Of a DNA stretch of 30,455 bases, positions 30,418 to 30,455 are shown piece by piece (the first letter of the stretch is position 1; every line of letters begins with the position of its first letter). Made by a program: the position numbers and the translations under genes. Below the pieces are notes generated by a model. It was not told the origin of the DNA. It saw only the letters and a program-made list of their open reading frames with translations, and made no database searches. The stretch lies in NCBI GenBank assembly GCA_963841445.1, contig CAWJCP010000005.1, forward strand, positions 1 through 30,455, given 5' to 3'. This DNA comes from Mayfieldus sp963841445 (GTDB taxonomy: Bacteria; Actinomycetota; Thermoleophilia; Solirubrobacterales; 70-9).

Positions 30418-30455
30418 ATGAAAAGTAAGCTCCTGGTCGCAGCGCCGCTGGCAGT
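30418..30455 (+). CDS. Start of an exported protein (cut by window edge)
   Basis: ATG 30418 with GGAGG 7 nt upstream. The 12 visible codons read MKSKLLVAAPLA, a positively charged start followed by hydrophobic residues as in a signal peptide. Nothing more can be said about the protein. Confidence 0.6.
   Translation, partial: MKSKLLVAAPLA

Overview
The window is high-GC DNA with tightly packed genes on both strands. Several features point to an actinobacterium of the Thermoleophilia/Solirubrobacterales type: two small exported proteins with the 'R-(D/N)-RITFS ... LALF-ALGGTVYA' opening typical of that group, a DUF2510-tailed protein, a GalE2/acyltransferase pair like Rv0501-Rv0502 of mycobacteria, and many starts without a ribosome binding site. 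The lineage is inferred from protein style only. I saw no rRNA, tRNA, CRISPR array, integrase or transposase.

Layout. 1-2.3 kb: the end of one aldo/keto reductase, a CorA-type metal transporter, and a second, complete aldo/keto reductase. 2.3-5.0 kb: a DUF4258/DUF2283 pair, a 14-helix MFS exporter, and a VapB-like antitoxin with a strong palindromic operator and a frame-broken VapC. 5.0-9.9 kb: a secreted NlpC/P60-like protein (frame broken), a DUF2510 protein, a small membrane protein with a clear sigma-70 promoter, a second DHA2 exporter (frame broken), a cold-shock protein and a GNAT acetyltransferase. 9.9-10.8 kb: a PIN-toxin relic and an intact VapBC. 10.9-12.9 kb: a FadN-type beta-oxidation fusion protein. 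12.9-14.7 kb: two paralogous exported proteins with matching 5'-UTR hairpins and similar 3' hairpins, flanking a SnoaL-like gene. 14.8-18.0 kb: a sirtuin, a coupled SDR (frame broken) and a secreted PhoD phosphatase.

18.1-23.0 kb is the most coherent unit. It holds an OmpR-type response regulator and histidine kinase, convergent with a three-gene operon linked by 4-nt overlaps (ferric-reductase-like haem membrane protein, small membrane-anchored Ser/Thr/Pro-rich protein, ApbE flavin transferase), followed by a secreted Pro/Gly-rich DUF5666-like protein. TCTCAG-N5-TCTCAG direct repeats (11-nt period) lie upstream of the regulator and of the reductase operon, and a TCCCAG variant lies upstream of the secreted protein. 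I infer one regulon: a sensor controlling a membrane flavin/haem redox module.

23.0-30.5 kb: a conserved-looking gene with an in-frame amber near its probable start, an 807-aa cell-wall hydrolase (transglycosylase, degenerate M23, M15-like), two phasin-like coiled-coil genes around a nucleoside phosphorylase, the GalE2-like and PlsC-like pair, two tandem 46-nt hairpins, and the first codons of an exported protein.

Five clear frame breaks, plus a possible sixth, are all repaired by removing one base. This points to insertion errors in the sequence rather than five independent dead genes. Genes affected are listed as pseudogenes, with the evidence for the repaired reading given.
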